Positions 23,039 to 32,692 of a stretch of 64,000 bases of DNA are shown in pieces. Where the stretch lies: NCBI RefSeq assembly GCF_020447305.1, contig NZ_CP095732.1, forward strand, positions 1-64,000, read 5' to 3'. A program made the translations under genes and the position numbers. The DNA is from Abyssibius alkaniclasticus. GTDB lineage: Bacteria > Pseudomonadota > Alphaproteobacteria > Rhodobacterales > Rhodobacteraceae. Position 1 is the stretch's first letter. The number at the start of each line of letters is the position of its first letter. The notes beneath the pieces are model-generated. The model made no database searches, was not told where the DNA came from, and worked only from the letters and a program-made list of their open reading frames with translations.

Positions 23039-25800
23039 GTTATCGCCTCGCGCCCGGCATCAATCGCTTCGCGCAGCCGCATTTCAACCTGTTTGCGGCG
23101 GCTTTCGGAATGCAGCTTGTGCCCGAACAGGTCTTTCACATAGAAACTATCGACCGCCTGCGCGCCAAACGTGGCGATAATGGCCGAGGATATGGACACA
23201 TTGCAGGCCGTCAGCGTGCGCGCCAGATCGTGCAGCAAGCCAAGCCGGTCGCGCGTATCCACCTCGATGATCGTGTAAATCTCGCTGCCCTCGTTATCAA
23301 AGCTGATGGTCGTGGGCACGCGGAATTCCTGCTCGCGCTTTTTCAGCTTGCCACGGCTTTGCAGCTCGTCGCGGGCAATCACCTCGCCCTTCAAGATCTT
23401 GTCGATCATCCGGCGCAACCGGGTCAGGCGCGACACTTCAAACGGGTGCCCCTCGGCATCCTGAATCCAGAAGGCCGCCGTGGCCACTCCGTCGCTGCTT
23501 GTATAGGTGCGCGCATCGACCACATTGGCCCCCACCAGCGCCAGCGCGCCGGCCAGCCGCGCAAAAATACCAGGGTGGTCCGCCATCATGAAACAGGCCC
23601 GCGTCGCATCGCGCGCCGGGTCTTGTGTTATGGACGAGCTTGCACCCTCGGTCTGGCTCAGGCTCATCTCGGCAAAAATCTGATGGGTTTCGCCATCAAA
23701 ACCCAGCCAATAGGGCGGATAATGCCGCGCGCATTCGGCATCCAGCGCCGCCGCGTCCCAGCCCTGCAGGGCGGCGCGCAAAGCGGCCTTGGCCTCGGCC
23801 TCGCGCTCTTTGGCGCTGGCAGTCTGGCTGCCATCGGTCAGGCAATCCAGCGCCTGGGCGTGCAAATCGCGCAGCAGCATGGCCTTCCAGTTGTTCCATG
23901 TCGTCGGCCCCACGCCGCGAATATCGCAGACCGTCAGCACGGTCAGCAGGTTCAGCCGCGTGACCGATTTCACCTGCCGGGCAAAATCCTGCGCCGTGCG
24001 CGGGTCCGACAGGTCGCGCTTTTGCGCCACATCCGACATCAGCAAATGGTTTTCCACCAGCCAGACAACGGTATCCACCTCGCCCGGCTCCAGCCCCAGG
24101 CGCGGGGCCACCTTGCGGGCAATTTCTGCGCCCGCAAGCGCATGATCGCCGGGCAGACCCTTGCCAATGTCATGCAGCATCAGCGCCACATACATCACCC
24201 GCCGGTTCACGCCGCGCTTCAAAATCCCGCTGGCCACGGGCAGGTCTTCCACCAGCGCGCCCGCCTCAAGCTGCGCCAGCACCGAAATGCACTGGATCGT
24301 GTGTTCATCGACTGTGTAGGCGTGATACATATTGAACTGCATCATCGCCACGATCCGGCCGAATTCCGGCATGAACGCCCCCAGAAAGCCAAGCTCGTTC
24401 ATGCGGCGCAGCGCGCGTTCGGGGTTGTTGTGATCCAGCAGCAATTCCATGAAAATTTCATTGGCCCGCGGGTCGTGAATGAAATTTTCATCAATCATGT
24501 CAAGGTTGCGGGCCACCACGCGCATGGCATCGGGGTGGATCAGCGTTTCGGTTTTCAGCGCCTCTTCAAACAGCTCCATGAAGTTGCGCGGATCAGAGGC
24601 AAACACCTTCTTGTCATCCACATTCAGCCGCCCATGCGTCAGATTGAAACCTTCCGGCAGGCCGCCGCGCCCAAAGGTAAAGGCGTTGCGCAGCGTCGTG
24701 CCAAGGCTGGCGCGCTTTTTCACATGCTGGGCCTCCAGCCCGCTCAGGAATACGCGCGTCAACTCGCCCACATCCTTGGCATGAAGGAAATAGCTTTGCA
24801 TGAACCATTCGACACCGCGCATCCCGTCATGGTCGATAAAGCCAAGCCGGGCGGCGACATCGACCTGGTTGTTGAAGGTCAGTTGCTCGGTCGCGCGCCC
24901 GTTGAGCAGGTGCAACTGGCAGCGCACCGTCCACAAAAAGCTTTCGGCCTGGTCCAGCACCTCGAACTCGTCATCGCGCAGCACGCCGGCCTTGACCATT
25001 GCCGCCCCGCCCTCGACATTGTTCAGGTATTTGGCAATCCAATACAGGGTTTGCAGGTCGCGCAACCCGCCCTTGCCCTCTTTGACATTCGGCTCCACCA
25101 CATAGCGCGCGCCGCCATTGCGGCTGTGGCGCTGGGCGCGTTCTTCCAGCTTTTGTTCAATGAATTCCGGCCCCGTATTGCGAAACAGGTTGCGCCACAG
25201 CTTCTGGGTCAGCAACCGCGCCAAGGCCGCATCGCCACAAATGCGCCGATGCTCCAGCAATGCCGTGCGAATGGTAATATCCTCGGCCGCCAGACGCAGA
25301 CAATCGTCAATCGTGCGGGTGGCGTGCCCGACCTTCATCTTCAAATCCCACAGGGTATACAGCACGCTCTCAATCACGCTCTCGCCCCAGGCGGTTTGTT
25401 TATAGGGCGTCAGGAACAGCAGATCGACATCGGAAAACGGTGCCATTTCCCCGCGCCCATAGCCGCCCACACCCAGCACGCTTAGCCGCTGGCTGGCGGT
25501 GGGCATCGGGTTGGGGTGCAGGCGGGTTTGTGCGAAATCCAGCACCGCGCGCACAATCTGGTCGGTCAGCCAGCTATAGGCGCGGGTGGCGCTGCGCGCG
25601 GCGAACGGGTCCGCCTCCAAGGCAGCGGCAATCACCGCGCGCCCCTCCTGCAGGGCCGTGGCCAGCACCGGCACGGCGCGGGCGCGCAAATCGGCCAGAT
25701 CCGTGCCATCCTGAGTGGCGGCCGCAAGCGCGCGCTCCAGCGCCTTGCCGTCCAGAATCGCGTTGGGCGAGCCGATCAGCCCGCCCATCATCATATCCAT
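23035..25800 (-). CDS. glnD: PII uridylyltransferase / uridylyl-removing enzyme
   Basis: 921 aa nitrogen sensor that uridylylates and de-uridylylates PII. In order: nucleotidyltransferase domain with GGYGRGEMAPFSDVDLLFL (about 90-108), a linker helical domain, HD domain with LMLHDIGKG (about 510-518), and two C-terminal ACT domains (about 735-800 and 848-915) that sense glutamine. The ATG at 25800 is preferred; a TTG at 25815, 2 bases after the upstream stop, is the alternative. Ribosome site is weak. Downstream of the lipoprotein gene and overlapping murJ. Confidence 0.95.
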   Translation of the reverse strand: MDMMMGGLIGSPNAILDGKALERALAAATQDGTDLADLRARAVPVLATALQEGRAVIAAALEADPFAARSATRAYSWLTDQIVRAVLDFAQTRLHPNPMPTASQRLSVLGVGGYGRGEMAPFSDVDLLFLTPYKQTAWGESVIESVLYTLWDLKMKVGHATRTIDDCLRLAAEDITIRTALLEHRRICGDAALARLLTQKLWRNLFRNTGPEFIEQKLEERAQRHSRNGGARYVVEPNVKEGKGGLRDLQTLYWIAKYLNNVEGGAAMVKAGVLRDDEFEVLDQAESFLWTVRCQLHLLNGRATEQLTFNNQVDVAARLGFIDHDGMRGVEWFMQSYFLHAKDVGELTRVFLSGLEAQHVKKRASLGTTLRNAFTFGRGGLPEGFNLTHGRLNVDDKKVFASDPRNFMELFEEALKTETLIHPDAMRVVARNLDMIDENFIHDPRANEIFMELLLDHNNPERALRRMNELGFLGAFMPEFGRIVAMMQFNMYHAYTVDEHTIQCISVLAQLEAGALVEDLPVASGILKRGVNRRVMYVALMLHDIGKGLPGDHALAGAEIARKVAPRLGLEPGEVDTVVWLVENHLLMSDVAQKRDLSDPRTAQDFARQVKSVTRLNLLTVLTVCDIRGVGPTTWNNWKAMLLRDLHAQALDCLTDGSQTASAKEREAEAKAALRAALQGWDAAALDAECARHYPPYWLGFDGETHQIFAEMSLSQTEGASSSITQDPARDATRACFMMADHPGIFARLAGALALVGANVVDARTYTSSDGVATAAFWIQDAEGHPFEVSRLTRLRRMIDKILKGEVIARDELQSRGKLKKREQEFRVPTTISFDNEGSEIYTIIEVDTRDRLGLLHDLARTLTACNVSISSAIIATFGAQAVDSFYVKDLFGHKLHSESRRKQVEMRLREAIDAGREAIT

Positions 25801-25817
25801 ATGCGTTTTGCCCAAAT

Positions 25818-26993
25818 CTAGCTGCCAGAGGCCCCAAAGCTGCGCGGCGCGGGCGAGACGATCGTTGCCACACCCACGCCCACTTCCATCACGGCAAGGC
25901 CGCGCTGGTTGGTGCCATTGGCATTGAAGCGGAAGACACCGTTCACACCGGCAAACCCCTCGGGGCTGGTCAGGCGTGCGGCCGAAAACGCGCTGCTGGC
26001 CCCTTCGGCGCGGGCGCTGGCAATCATCGCGCCCACGGCGGCAATCGCGTCATAGGCCAGGCCCGAAAGGTTGTGCGGCTCAGCCCCATAGGCCGCCAGA
26101 TAGCGCGCCTCGAACTGCGCGGTCAGGTCGGGGTCGGGCACGGCAAACCAGCCACCCTCAAGGCTGGGCGCATCCAGCATTTCCGGGCTGGTGTCCCAGC
26201 GGGTCAGCCCCATGAACTGCGCATCGCGCCCGCCGCGATAGTTGCGCGTGGCCAGGCTTGCGGCCATATAGCCAACGCCGCCAAGCGGGCTGTCGGTGAA
26301 AAACACCGCATTGGCGCCGCTGCCTTTCAGCGCGGGGGCAATTTCATCGGCACGGTCGCTCATTTCCTGAATGTTGCGCGCGTAGTTCAGCGTGGTGACA
26401 AGGTTGCCGCCATTGCGGCCAATCGCGCCCGCAACCGCTGCGCGCCCGGCCTCACCCTCCAGCCCGTCCTGGTGGACAATGGCAAAGCGGTTCATTCCCT
26501 GGCTGACCGAATAGCTGACCAGCCGGTCGGCGACCGACTCAAAGGTCACGCCCATCAGAAATACATTGCCCCCCGCCACGCTGGTATTGTTTGAAAAGCT
26601 CAGCACGTTCAAACCCGCGCTGCGCGCCACGCTCGCCGCCGCGGTTGTGGCGGGCGAAAACAATGGCCCGACGATAATTTGCGCACCTTCCGCAACCGCG
26701 CGTGTGGCGGCACTTGTCGCCATTTCAGCCGTGCCCGCGGTTTCATAGACCCGCACATCGACCACCGCGCCACGAATATCGCTTTGCGCCATGCGGGCGG
26801 CGTTGATCAGCGATTGCGCCAATTGGTCGGTTACCTCATTGCCCGAGCCGAGCGGCACCAGCAGCGCCACGATCACCGGTTCATTCGGGTCCACCGCGCG
26901 GGTGGCGGCGGGCAGGGATTCACAGGCGGCAAGGCCCGAAAAGGCCAATACAAGGGCCAGCGGCTTGAAAAATCTCTTAAACGGCGCGAACAT
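25818..26993 (-). CDS. Penicillin-binding-protein activator lipoprotein (LpoA/LppC-like)
   Basis: 391 aa. Lipoprotein signal with lipobox LAAC (Cys about residue 24), then a type I periplasmic-binding fold: VIVALLVPLGSGNEVTDQLAQ, GAQIIVGPLFSPATTAAAS, then LVSYSVSQGMNRFAIVHQD. Of this fold, the lipid-anchored LppC/LpoA group stimulates class A penicillin-binding proteins. The placement beside rsmI and yraN is the conserved lppC-rsmI-yraN neighbourhood. The ATG at 26993 with GAGG upstream is preferred. Leads into glnD after 17 bases. Confidence 0.87.
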   Translation of the reverse strand: MFAPFKRFFKPLALVLAFSGLAACESLPAATRAVDPNEPVIVALLVPLGSGNEVTDQLAQSLINAARMAQSDIRGAVVDVRVYETAGTAEMATSAATRAVAEGAQIIVGPLFSPATTAAASVARSAGLNVLSFSNNTSVAGGNVFLMGVTFESVADRLVSYSVSQGMNRFAIVHQDGLEGEAGRAAVAGAIGRNGGNLVTTLNYARNIQEMSDRADEIAPALKGSGANAVFFTDSPLGGVGYMAASLATRNYRGGRDAQFMGLTRWDTSPEMLDAPSLEGGWFAVPDPDLTAQFEARYLAAYGAEPHNLSGLAYDAIAAVGAMIASARAEGASSAFSAARLTSPEGFAGVNGVFRFNANGTNQRGLAVMEVGVGVATIVSPAPRSFGASGS

Positions 26994-27113
26994 GGCCAAT
27001 CCTCATTTTGGCGCCCATCAATGCGGGCGGCGTTTGGAACGGTTGTATTGTAAAACGTCCGATGCGAAAAGGTAAGGCGTGAGCCGCCACATGTAAACGA
27101 CCGGAATTTTCAT

Positions 27114-27968
27114 ATGCCCAGCGCCCCCAGCCTTGCCCCCGGTCTGTATCTGGTGGCCACGCCCATCGGGGCGGCGCGCGACATTACCCTGCGCGCGCTC
27201 GATATTCTGGCCAGCGCCGATATGCTTGCGGCGGAAGATACCCGCAACACCCGCCACCTGATGGAGATTCACGGCATCGCGCTCAATGGCCGCAAAATCC
27301 TGCCTTATCATGACCATAACGGCGCACAGCAGCGCCCGCGCCTGCTGGCTGCCGTGGCCGAAGGGCGAAGCCTGGCCTATGTTTCCGATGCCGGCACCCC
27401 TATGGTGGCCGACCCCGGCTATGCGCTCGCCCAAGGGATGATCGCCCAGGGCCTGCCGGTTTATGCCGCCCCCGGTGCCTCGGCCCTGCTTGCCGCCCTG
27501 GCCGTGGCCGGCCAGCCGACCGACCGGTTCATGTTTGCAGGCTTTCCGCCCCCCAAGGCGGCGGCGCGCGCCCGCTTTCTGGCCGATCTGGCCGCCGTGC
27601 CCGCCACGCTGGTGTTTTACGAATCACCCCGCCGCCTGGCCGATTGCCTTGCCGGCATGGCCACGGCCTATGGCGATGCGCGCCCGGCTTCGGTGTGCCG
27701 CGAGCTGACGAAAAAATTCGAGCAGGTGCGCCGGGGCGCGCTTGGCACCCTGGCCGCTGAATATGCCGCCGAACCGGCCCCGCGCGGCGAAGTCGTCATC
27801 GTTCTTGGCCCGCCTGTCGCCATTCAACGCTCTGCCGAGACGTTGGATTCGGCCCTGACCAGCGCCTTGGCGAACCACTCGCTCAAAGATGCCGTGGCCG
27901 CCGTGGCCGAGGCACTCGACCTGCCGCGCAAACAGGTCTATGCCCGCGCGCTCGACCTTGCCAAATGA
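27114..27968 (+). CDS. rsmI: 16S rRNA 2'-O-ribose C1402 methyltransferase
   Basis: 284 aa SAM enzyme of the tetrapyrrole-methylase fold. It shows GLYLVATPIGAARDITLRAL, AAEDTRNTRHL, LAYVSDAGTPMVADPG and YAAPGASALLAALAVAG, all canonical for RsmI. It modifies C1402 of 16S rRNA with RsmH. Divergent from the LppC-like gene, as in many proteobacteria. Its stop overlaps yraN as ATGA. Confidence 0.95.
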   Translation: MPSAPSLAPGLYLVATPIGAARDITLRALDILASADMLAAEDTRNTRHLMEIHGIALNGRKILPYHDHNGAQQRPRLLAAVAEGRSLAYVSDAGTPMVADPGYALAQGMIAQGLPVYAAPGASALLAALAVAGQPTDRFMFAGFPPPKAAARARFLADLAAVPATLVFYESPRRLADCLAGMATAYGDARPASVCRELTKKFEQVRRGALGTLAAEYAAEPAPRGEVVIVLGPPVAIQRSAETLDSALTSALANHSLKDAVAAVAEALDLPRKQVYARALDLAK

Positions 27969-28309
27969 GCGGGCGCAACTACCAGAACGGCCTTGCCGCC
28001 GAAGACATCGCCACGCGCCATTACACCGCCTTGGGCGCCACCCTGCTGGCCAGCCGCTGGCGCAGCAAAGCTGGCGAGATCGACCTGATCTTCCGGCATG
28101 GCGAAACCGTGCTGTTCGTCGAGGTCAAGGCCCGCCGCAGCCATGATGCCGCCGCCGCGGCGCTGGCCCCCAAACAGGCCGCCCGCCTGCTGGCCGCTGC
28201 CGAAATCTATCTCGCAACCCAATGCCCGGCCAACCAGAATGCCCGCTTCGACCTTGCGCTCGTCAACCGCACGGGCGCGCTCGAAATCCTGCAAAACTGC
28301 TTTCAATAA
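27965..28309 (+). CDS. yraN: YraN family protein (UPF0102)
   Basis: 114 aa. The restriction-endonuclease-like fold of UPF0102 is visible: GLAAEDIATRHYTALGATLLASRWRSKAGEIDLIFRH split as strand-E-D motif, then LLFVEVKARR-type FVEVKARRSHDAAAAAL. The Asp and the E-x-K triad of the nuclease fold are present (GEIDLI, FVEVKAR). The cellular role is unsettled. ATG overlaps the rsmI stop. Confidence 0.92.
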   Translation: MSGRNYQNGLAAEDIATRHYTALGATLLASRWRSKAGEIDLIFRHGETVLFVEVKARRSHDAAAAALAPKQAARLLAAAEIYLATQCPANQNARFDLALVNRTGALEILQNCFQ

Positions 28310-28335
28310 ACCGCGCCAGCCCCTAGCCTTGCATC

Positions 28336-29004
28336 ATGTCCAGCTTCACCGATGCCCAAGCCGTTGCGAATTATGCCAGCCGCCCCGCCCAGCAGGTGCC
28401 CGGCTTTCACGACCTTCAGCGCATGGCCGCGATTCTGCTGGCCGAACGCGCGCCTGACAATGCCGAAATCCTCGTGCTTGGTGCCGGTGGCGGGCTTGAA
28501 CTCAGGGCTTTCGCCCAGCGCCACCCGAACTGGCGCTTCACGGGCGTTGACCCTTCGGCCGAAATGCTTGCCCTCGCCCGCCAAACCCTTGGCCCGCTGG
28601 CCGCGCGCGCCACGCTGGTTAAGGGCTATATCGACACCGCGCCCCCCGGCCCGTTCGATGGCGCAACCTGCATCCTCACCCTGCATTTCGTGCCGCGCGC
28701 TGAACGCGTCAACACCCTTGCCGAACTGCGCCGCCGCCTCAAATCCGGCGCGCCGCTGATCATCGCGCATCACAGCTTTCCCGCCGGTCAGGCCGAAAGC
28801 TGGCTCAACCGCTATGCCGATTTTGCCACGCCCGATGGTGCCGACCCCGCCAAAGCCCGCGCAGGCGCGCAGGCCATCGCGCAAAAGCTGCCCATCCTGT
28901 CACCCGAAGACGAAATGGCCGCGCTAACCGAAGCCGGCTTCACCGAAATTGCCCAATTCTATCAGGGCTTCACCTTTCGCGGCTGGGTCGCCACCGCGCC
29001 ATGA
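28336..29004 (+). CDS. Class I SAM-dependent methyltransferase (222 aa)
   Basis: Motif I ILVLGAGGGLELRAFAQRHP and FTGVDPSAEMLALARQTLG give a SAM-binding Rossmann fold. Motif IV is FDGATCILTLHFVP, and the C-terminus (YQGFTFRGWVAT) resembles small-molecule methyltransferases. It starts 26 bases after yraN and ends 1 base before the amidohydrolase ATG, so the four genes from rsmI may form one transcript. Substrate unknown. Confidence 0.83.
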   Translation: MSSFTDAQAVANYASRPAQQVPGFHDLQRMAAILLAERAPDNAEILVLGAGGGLELRAFAQRHPNWRFTGVDPSAEMLALARQTLGPLAARATLVKGYIDTAPPGPFDGATCILTLHFVPRAERVNTLAELRRRLKSGAPLIIAHHSFPAGQAESWLNRYADFATPDGADPAKARAGAQAIAQKLPILSPEDEMAALTEAGFTEIAQFYQGFTFRGWVATAP

Positions 29005-30177
29005 ATGCAGGCTAGAATGCTCACAAATTCCGATATTGCCGACCTCACCGCCTTTCGCCGCGCGTTGCACAAATTCCCCGAAATTTCGGGGCAAGAGGCT
29101 GAAACCGCCAAGCGCATCACCGCAGCCCTTGGCCCGCTTCACCCAAGTAAAATCCTCACCGGTCTTGGCGGCCACGGCGTTGCTGCGGTGTTTGACAGCG
29201 GCGCAGCCGGCCCCACCGTGCTGTTCCGCGCCGAGCTTGATGCGCTGCCAATTCCCGAAATCTCCACCGCCCCGTGGCGCTCGCAAATCGAAGGCAAGGG
29301 GCATTTATGCGGGCATGACGGGCATATGACCATGCTGCTCGGCCTCGGCCGCCTGCTTGCCCGCAGCCCCATCGCCACGGGCCGCGTGGTGCTGATGTTC
29401 CAACCGGCCGAGGAAGACGGCTCCGGCGCGCGCGCCGTGGTTGCCGACCCCGCCTTCGCCGCCATCGCGCCTGATTACGCCTTCGCCATCCATAACGAGC
29501 CGGGCCGCCCTTTCGGCTATGTCTCCACCCGCCCCGGCCTCATCAACTGCGCCTCGCTCGGGCTGGCCATTACGCTCAGCGGCAAAACCGCCCATGCCGC
29601 CAACCCCGAAGACGGGCGCTCGCCCGCTCTGGCCATCGCCAGCCTCATCCCCGCGCTTGGCGCGCTTGGCACTGGCGGCGAATTGGATGACGCGTTCCGC
29701 CTTGTCACCATCACCCATGCCGCGCTTGGCGAGCCAAGTTTCGGCATCGCCCCCGGCACTGGCAAACTCTTCGCCACGCTGCGCACAACACACGACGCCG
29801 CGATGGACGCCCTGCTCACCGAAGCCCGGGCTTTGGCCGAAGCCGCCGCCGCGCAATCCGGCCTTACCGCCGCCTTCGAAATCCACGACAATTTCGCCGC
29901 CTCCATCAACAATCCCGAGGCCACCGAAATCGCCCGCCGCGCGATGGATACGCTCGGCATCAAACATGGCGAAGACAATCTGCCCATGCGCGCCTCGGAA
30001 GATTTTGGCGTCTTCGGCTGGGGTGCAAAAGCCGCCATGCTCTGCCTTGGCCCCGGCGAAAACCATGCCGCGCTCCACAACCCCGATTACGATTTCCCCG
30101 ACGATCTCATCCCGACCGGAGTCGCGATTTTCAACACCATCGCGCGCGATCTGCTCGGCCGCGCGAAAAATGGTTAA
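29005..30177 (+). CDS. M20 family amidohydrolase (hippurate/N-acyl amino acid hydrolase-like)
   Basis: 390 aa zinc metallohydrolase. Seen: RRALHKFPEISGQE at the start, HLCGHDGHMTMLLGL (metal ligands), VLMFQPAEEDGSGA (catalytic Glu), GKTAHAANPEDGRSP of the lid domain, and the C-terminal MRASEDFGVFGW. These place it with M20D amidohydrolases that cleave N-acyl amino acids. ATG at 29005 directly follows the methyltransferase stop; a second ATG at 29017 is possible. Substrate uncertain. Confidence 0.9.
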   Translation: MQARMLTNSDIADLTAFRRALHKFPEISGQEAETAKRITAALGPLHPSKILTGLGGHGVAAVFDSGAAGPTVLFRAELDALPIPEISTAPWRSQIEGKGHLCGHDGHMTMLLGLGRLLARSPIATGRVVLMFQPAEEDGSGARAVVADPAFAAIAPDYAFAIHNEPGRPFGYVSTRPGLINCASLGLAITLSGKTAHAANPEDGRSPALAIASLIPALGALGTGGELDDAFRLVTITHAALGEPSFGIAPGTGKLFATLRTTHDAAMDALLTEARALAEAAAAQSGLTAAFEIHDNFAASINNPEATEIARRAMDTLGIKHGEDNLPMRASEDFGVFGWGAKAAMLCLGPGENHAALHNPDYDFPDDLIPTGVAIFNTIARDLLGRAKNG

Positions 30178-30256
30178 TTCACTATCCGTTAAGGATTTAA
30201 GGGTGCTTGACTGGCCAGAAATGCACGCAAAATGCGCAAAAATGCACGAAAACGCG

Positions 30257-30269
30257 GTTACATTGTAAC
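30257..30269. promoter_or_regulatory. Palindrome upstream of gshB
   Basis: GTTACA-T-TGTAAC, a perfect 6-base inverted repeat about the central T, in the AT-rich 160-base gap before gshB. Likely a regulator-binding site in the promoter region; the regulator is unknown. Confidence 0.4.
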
Positions 30270-30340
30270 AATAAAACGCCGCCTCTTGCATCTGCGTTAA
30301 CAAACGGCCAATTCTGCCCCGGAACAAAATGGAGCCCAAT

Positions 30341-31282
30341 ATGAGTTTGCGCGTCGCCTTCCAGATGGACCCGATCGGCCCGATCAACATTGATGCCGAC
30401 AGCACCTTCCGCATCGCGCTCGAAGCACAGGCGCGCGGCCACAGGCTGTTTTACTACACCCCCGACAAGCTCACATTCGACGAGGGTAAAATCACCGCAA
30501 GCGGCCATACCCTGACCGTGCGCCGCGAAAAGGGAAACCACTATACCCTTGAAAAACAAGAGGTTCTGGACCTGTCCTCGATGGATGTCATCTGGCTGCG
30601 TCAGGACCCGCCCTTCGATATGTCCTACATCACCTCAACCCATATCCTCGACATGCTCCACCCCAAAACATTGGTGGTGAATGACCCGTTCTGGGTGCGC
30701 AACTACCCCGAAAAACTGCTGGTCCTGACCTTCCCCGACCTGACCCCGCCGACGATGATCGCACGCGATCTCGACATGCTGAAAGCCTTCAAGGCCAAGC
30801 ACCTGGACATCATCCTCAAACCGCTCTACGGCAATGGCGGCGCGGGCGTTTTCCGCCTCGGCCCCGATGACCGCAACCTCAATTCGCTGCATGAACTCTT
30901 CTCCGGCATCAACCGCGAACCGCTCATCGCGCAAAAATTTCTGCCCGCCGTGTCCAAAGGCGACAAGCGCGTGATCCTCATCAACGGCGAGCCGGTCGGC
31001 GCCATCAACCGCGTGCCCGCCCCCGGCGAAACCCGCTCGAACATGCATGTCGGCGGCCGCCCGGAACAGGTGGACATGACCGCGCGCGACCTCGAAATCT
31101 GCGCCCGCATCGGCCCGCTTCTGCGCGAAAAGGGGCAGGTTTTCGTGGGCATCGACGTGATCGGCGACTGGTTGACCGAGATCAATGTCACCTCACCCAC
31201 CGGCATCCAGGAGCTTGAAAGATTTAGCAAAATCAACGCCGCCGAAAAAATGTGGGAGGCGATCGAGGCCAAACGCACCTGA
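30341..31282 (+). CDS. gshB: Glutathione synthetase
   Basis: 313 aa ATP-grasp ligase joining gamma-glutamylcysteine and glycine. Motifs: [20 protein letters not shown] at the start, [31 protein letters not shown] (ATP lid) and [20 protein letters not shown] (metal-binding Asp and Asn). The start at 30341 has GGAG 6 bases upstream; an ATG four codons earlier lies within that site and is unlikely. The stop is followed at once by the interspersed repeat shared with cobB. Confidence 0.95.
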   Translation: MSLRVAFQMDPIGPINIDADSTFRIALEAQARGHRLFYYTPDKLTFDEGKITASGHTLTVRREKGNHYTLEKQEVLDLSSMDVIWLRQDPPFDMSYITSTHILDMLHPKTLVVNDPFWVRNYPEKLLVLTFPDLTPPTMIARDLDMLKAFKAKHLDIILKPLYGNGGAGVFRLGPDDRNLNSLHELFSGINREPLIAQKFLPAVSKGDKRVILINGEPVGAINRVPAPGETRSNMHVGGRPEQVDMTARDLEICARIGPLLREKGQVFVGIDVIGDWLTEINVTSPTGIQELERFSKINAAEKMWEAIEAKRT

Positions 31283-31316
31283 CATCTTTTGCTCTTAAAT
31301 ATCCCCGCCGGAGGCA
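31283..31316. repeat. Interspersed repeat, copy 2 (forms the P450 C-terminus)
   Basis: 34-base copy beginning CATCTTTTGCTCTTAAATAT and ending CCCCGCCGGAGGCA. It differs from the copy in cobB (41707-41740) at one base (TTAAA for ATAAA). It begins right after the gshB stop. On the minus strand it encodes the last residues of the P450 (ASGGDI) and the TAA stop created by that one base difference. Confidence 0.75.
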
Positions 31317-32692
31317 TCTGCCGCCGCAACCGCGCGCGGCCTCAGTTCCAGCCAGACCCCGTCCGCCGCGCGCACCGTCAGATGCGCCAGCGGGCGGGGC
31401 TCCTGCCCCTCGAACAGCGCAAATTCCCAGCGTGACACCAGCATCGCCAGCAGCAAAACCCCTTCAACCATTGCAAACCCCGCGCCGGTGCAAACACGCG
31501 GCCCGGCGGAAAACGGGATATAGGCATCGCGCGCGCAGGCCTTGCCATTCTCGGTTTGCCAACGATCCGGGTCAAAGCCGTGCGGGTTGTCCCATAGCCG
31601 TTCGTGCCGGTGCAAATGCCAGGGCGACAGGATGGCCAGCGCGCCTTTTGGCAGCACGCGGTCGCGCATCGGCTCGGCTTTCACGGTCTGGCGGGGCATC
31701 ATCGGCACGGGTGGATACAGGCGCAGGGTTTCGCGGAACACATCGCGGGTGAAGGCCAGTTTCGACAGGTCGGAAAACGCCATCGTCGCCGGGTCGCACA
31801 GGCTGGCCTCGCTTGCCACGCGCGCCTGGGCCTCGGGAAATTTCGCCAGCAAATACAAGGCCCAGGACAGGGCCGAGGCCGAGGTTTCATGCCCTGCCAG
31901 AAAGAATATCGCCACCTGATCGACCATGTCCTGGGCGCTGAACAGTCGGCCGGTTTCAGGGTCGGGCGTGGTCATGATCTTGCCGGCCAGATCCACCGGA
32001 ATATCGCCCGCCGCAATGCGCGCCGCATGGGCGTTGACGAATGTCAGCAGGATGCGGCGAATCTCGGCCGCCGCGCGGCGCGAAGCGCGGGAATGAAAGC
32101 GCGGCACCCAGCGCGGCAGGCGCAGAAGGCCCGGAAGGTTCCAGAGCGGCTGCGCGCGCTGGTAGTTGCGAAATTCGGTGAAAACGCGGCTCGCGTCATC
32201 GCTGTCAATCGGGGTTGAGAACAATGTGCGGAAGATGACATCGGCAGCCAGATGCGCGGTTTCAAACTCCATCTCCACCCTGCCCGCCGCCAGCCGCGCC
32301 AGCGCGGCACGCCCTGCTGCCTGCATGGCCGGAAAGGTGCTGCGCAGATTGCCGCGCGCGAATGCCGGGTCGATGATGCGCCGCTGCGCGCGCCAGGTTG
32401 CGCCATTGGTCACAAACACCGAATTGCCCAGAAGCCCGCGCAAAGTATCATGGATAATGGGCGATTTCGGAAAATCATCGGGCCGGTCCTGCAGCACGGT
32501 TTTCACAAGGTCCGGCTGGTTGATGATGTAGCTGCGATAGATCAGGTTGCGCCGCTCGGCCATCCAGGCGCGGTAAAGCCGCTCGGGCAGGGCGGCAAAC
32601 AGATCACCGCGAAAATCGCGGATCTGGCGGCGCAGGCTGCGGCCCCTGGGGTAGGTTTTCGGGCGGGCGGGCAACTCATCCATCTGGCCCAT
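31295..32692 (-). CDS. Cytochrome P450
   Basis: 465 aa haem monooxygenase. I-helix oxygen-binding motif FLAGHETSASAL, K-helix ExxR in FRETLRLYPP, PERF-like HGFDPDRW, and the haem loop FSAGPRVCTGAGFA with the Cys ligand. No membrane anchor, so a soluble bacterial P450 needing an external ferredoxin. The ATG at 32692 overlaps the hydrolase gene by 17 bases; an ATG at 32683 with AGGATGGG upstream is equally plausible. The last six residues (ASGGDI) come from an interspersed repeat. Substrate unknown; the adjacent hydrolase suggests hydrophobic ester or lipid chemistry. Confidence 0.9.
   Translation of the reverse strand: MGQMDELPARPKTYPRGRSLRRQIRDFRGDLFAALPERLYRAWMAERRNLIYRSYIINQPDLVKTVLQDRPDDFPKSPIIHDTLRGLLGNSVFVTNGATWRAQRRIIDPAFARGNLRSTFPAMQAAGRAALARLAAGRVEMEFETAHLAADVIFRTLFSTPIDSDDASRVFTEFRNYQRAQPLWNLPGLLRLPRWVPRFHSRASRRAAAEIRRILLTFVNAHAARIAAGDIPVDLAGKIMTTPDPETGRLFSAQDMVDQVAIFFLAGHETSASALSWALYLLAKFPEAQARVASEASLCDPATMAFSDLSKLAFTRDVFRETLRLYPPVPMMPRQTVKAEPMRDRVLPKGALAILSPWHLHRHERLWDNPHGFDPDRWQTENGKACARDAYIPFSAGPRVCTGAGFAMVEGVLLLAMLVSRWEFALFEGQEPRPLAHLTVRAADGVWLELRPRAVAAADASGGDI

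Noticed and set aside
23110-25485. 791-codon open frame opposite glnD
   Set aside because: Shadow of glnD, same compositional reason; all GlnD motifs are intact on the minus strand.
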